NCBI GenBank assembly: GCA_003575245.1
Contig: NMQN01000078.1
Span: forward strand, 1 to 8,250
Direction of reading: 5' to 3'
Length of the DNA stretch: 8,250 nucleotides
Source: Candidatus Atribacteria bacterium 1244-E10-H5-B2
GTDB lineage: Bacteria > Atribacterota > JS1 > SB-45 > 34-128
Shown: positions 6,415-8,250 of the stretch, piece by piece
How positions within the stretch are numbered: the first letter of the stretch is position 1
Layout: each line of letters starts with the position of its first letter
Notes under the pieces: generated by a model
Seen by the model: the letters and a program-made list of their open reading frames with translations, nothing else
Database searches by the model: none
Told to the model about the DNA's origin: nothing
Translations under genes and position numbers: made by a program

Positions 6415-8250
6415 TTGAAATTAGAAGGTATAACGAAATCGAACTTGAAAAAAGTTACTGATTCAGGGTTATATGAATTAAGACTAAGGTTTGTAGGAGT
6501 ACATCATAGTCTTCATAGCAGATATCTGAAATTTGAAAAAAAGGAGCCCCTAATTCAAATAAATTGGAATAATTTCTTTAAGAGATATAAATGGTTAGTG
6601 GAAGAATTTGAAACCAGAAGATTAATATATAATCGGAAACCTCTCGATTTAGATTTAGAAAAAAGCGAAAAGAAATTTAATATAGAAATATTAGGAACTT
6701 ATGCCCAGCTTAATTCCCCGCATGGCAAACACTTCTCCCTGCTTATCCGTCACAAAGATAAAAGGATTCTTATCGACCCGGCAGTACATCAGAAAGAGGT
6801 AAAGGAGGATTTAGACTCTATAATAATAACTCAATCCGATAAGGATCACTGGGAATACCTGAAGGAATATAATGATATCCCAGTTTATACGGTAGGAGCG
6901 ATATTTGATAGGTTACCAAAAAGAAAAGACATGCACCTTTTCCTTAAACCGCTAAGGATTGACGGAATGGAGATTATCCCGATCAAGACTACCCCGGCAG
7001 TCGGAACTCCCTCCATGGGCTTAAGATTAGATGTAGGAAAAAAGAAGATATCAATCTTACCCGAGTTCTTGGATTTAGGGAAGGCGCAGAAGGACCTGAT
7101 ACAAGGGACTATCTGGATTTGTGGAGTAGGAAATTATAAGACAGATCCGAAGAAAGAGGAAAATAAACTTTCTTTTCTCTCTCTCCTGCAATTGGCAGAA
7201 GAATTGAAACCCAAAGTAATGTATCTTACTAACTTAAGAAAAGATATTTTAAAACATAAAGAGAAAGTTAATACCGGACTTAAGATATGGAATGGTAAGA
7301 TCTTATATGATGGTGATGTCCTGGAAGAGAAGGACTTTGAGAAGAGAGAAAAATGGGGATTGAATAAACCGGCCTATCGGATATTTACCTTTGAGGACCT
7401 TAAAAATACTCCAAATTTTCAGGAAGGAAAGGCGATAGTCGAAGCCAAGTTTGATGGGATGAGATGTCGCGTAGAAAAGAAGGGGAAAGATATAATTATA
7501 ATGAGTGATCCCGAAGATATCAAGGGTTCTCCCATCAAGACTAATAGATTACCTTGGCAGGTAGAAGAGCTTAAAAAGATGAAAGAGGATTTTGTGGGGG
7601 ATTCTGAAATAATAATGATTGATAAGGAAAAGAATGAATGCTTACACAGGGTAGTCACTAATGCACTTTTAAACGGGAAGTTCGACCCGACTGAAGCTAG
7701 TAAGAAAGCTCATATTTACATTTTTGATATTGTGGAATACGAAGGAAAAGATATTAGGGACTGGCCCCTCAAAGAGCGAAAGGAACTGCTTAGCAAATTC
7801 AAGGATTCTGAGCACGTCCATTTTCTCACAAGTTCAACGAATTTGGGTAAGGATGCTTTATCTTACATCGTAGATTTAAAAAATCTTAAACTAGTCGAAA
7901 AAGTTAAGGGCAAGATAATGGGCTATGCCCACAAAGGCGGTCCTTATCCCAAACATATTGCCGAGGGGGCAATGGTCAAATTGCTTAATACTCCTTATGA
8001 GACTCCTCAGGATCATGGTGCTTGTAAATGGAAAGAGAAGTACGAGATAGATTGCCTAGTAGTCGGGGAAAAGGAAATTATCAGGGAAGGAAAGAAGACC
8101 GGGAACTGGAATTATGAACTAGCTGTGGGACCCATTGAAAAAGAGTGGGCAGAGGCCATAAGCAGAAAAGATAAGAAGGCGGTAATAGAATTTAAAGGAA
8201 AGTTTTATAACCATATAGGAAAGTCAGATAATACGAAACAGGATGTAGTG
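6415..8250 (+). CDS. Metallo-beta-lactamase-like / ATP-dependent DNA ligase fusion protein (partial, runs off the right edge)
   Basis: The frame is open for 612 codons to the window edge. Residues about 1-85 are helical and unassigned. About 95-310 resemble an MBL-fold domain: 'H-F-S-L-L-I-R ... I-L-I-D-P-A' then IIITQSDKDHWEYL (136-149), the place of the HxHxDH motif, here QxDxDH. About 325-612 are an ATP-dependent DNA ligase nucleotidyltransferase: motif I EAKFDGMR (Lys 345 the expected AMP-accepting lysine, Arg 350), motif III DSEI (396-399), motif IIIa 'I-Y-I-F-D-I' (434-439), motif IV EGAMVK (517-522) and motif V CKWKEKYEID (537-546), then the start of an OB-like domain. Ligases seal nicks by an enzyme-AMP intermediate. 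The MBL part lacks most metal ligands, so it may be structural. Start TTG 6415 follows a Shine-Dalgarno site. It occupies the slot after MuF where a capsid protease/scaffold gene is common; any such domain would lie beyond the edge. Confidence 0.85.
   Translation, partial: MKLEGITKSNLKKVTDSGLYELRLRFVGVHHSLHSRYLKFEKKEPLIQINWNNFFKRYKWLVEEFETRRLIYNRKPLDLDLEKSEKKFNIEILGTYAQLNSPHGKHFSLLIRHKDKRILIDPAVHQKEVKEDLDSIIITQSDKDHWEYLKEYNDIPVYTVGAIFDRLPKRKDMHLFLKPLRIDGMEIIPIKTTPAVGTPSMGLRLDVGKKKISILPEFLDLGKAQKDLIQGTIWICGVGNYKTDPKKEENKLSFLSLLQLAEELKPKVMYLTNLRKDILKHKEKVNTGLKIWNGKILYDGDVLEEKDFEKREKWGLNKPAYRIFTFEDLKNTPNFQEGKAIVEAKFDGMRCRVEKKGKDIIIMSDPEDIKGSPIKTNRLPWQVEELKKMKEDFVGDSEIIMIDKEKNECLHRVVTNALLNGKFDPTEASKKAHIYIFDIVEYEGKDIRDWPLKERKELLSKFKDSEHVHFLTSSTNLGKDALSYIVDLKNLKLVEKVKGKIMGYAHKGGPYPKHIAEGAMVKLLNTPYETPQDHGACKWKEKYEIDCLVVGEKEIIREGKKTGNWNYELAVGPIEKEWAEAISRKDKKAVIEFKGKFYNHIGKSDNTKQDVV

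Noticed and set aside
7419..7658. 79-codon frame on the - strand
   Set aside because: It is antisense to the ligase catalytic core, with a Ser/Ile-rich shadow translation.
1..8250. CRISPR arrays, tRNA genes, insertion sequences, attachment sites
   Set aside because: No regularly spaced direct repeats, no cloverleaf-like segments, and no transposase or terminal inverted repeats were seen. The region is almost wholly filled by phage structural genes.

Overview
This window reads as the packaging and head-morphogenesis part of a tailed double-stranded DNA phage or prophage (Caudoviricetes type). All convincing genes lie on the + strand, are tightly spaced or overlapping, and mostly have bacterial Shine-Dalgarno sites resembling AAGGAGGTGA. 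The DNA is A/T-leaning, with many AGA/AGG and ATA codons, and the standard bacterial code fits throughout. The host cannot be named from sequence alone. An anaerobic or Firmicutes-like or candidate-phylum bacterium is plausible, because the portal resembles the PBSX-type family, but this is inference.

Layout: the window opens in the last 40 codons of a probable DNA methyltransferase (2-124). A small-terminase-like HTH protein (114-533) follows, then the large terminase (about 514-1980), whose reading frame has no ATG/GTG/TTG before its ATPase motif. A 125-base stretch without a convincing gene leads to a DUF5662-like protein (2106-2588). Then come the portal (2603-4087), a 64-residue protein (4101-4295), an overlapping 51-residue protein (4279-4434), and a MuF-type minor head protein carrying a C-terminal HELGH metallopeptidase domain (4425-6098). 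A 76-residue protein (6098-6328) is followed by an 86-base A/T-rich gap. The window ends in a large gene (6415 to beyond the edge) that joins a helical N-terminal region, a metallo-beta-lactamase-like domain and an ATP-dependent DNA ligase domain.

How the genes work together: TerS and TerL would recognise, cut and pump DNA through the portal dodecamer. The MuF protein would sit at the portal/capsid interior, and its protease domain could process head proteins or be delivered with the DNA. The methyltransferase and the ligase fusion would modify or repair the phage DNA.

The most unusual feature is the MBL-like/DNA ligase fusion. It occupies the slot where a capsid protease or scaffold gene is normally found, and its MBL half has lost nearly all recognisable metal ligands while its ligase half keeps its catalytic motifs. 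Other points of interest are the non-canonical TerL start, an apparent Thr/Asp exchange between TerL Walker A and Walker B, and a terminator-like hairpin inside the 51-codon gene.
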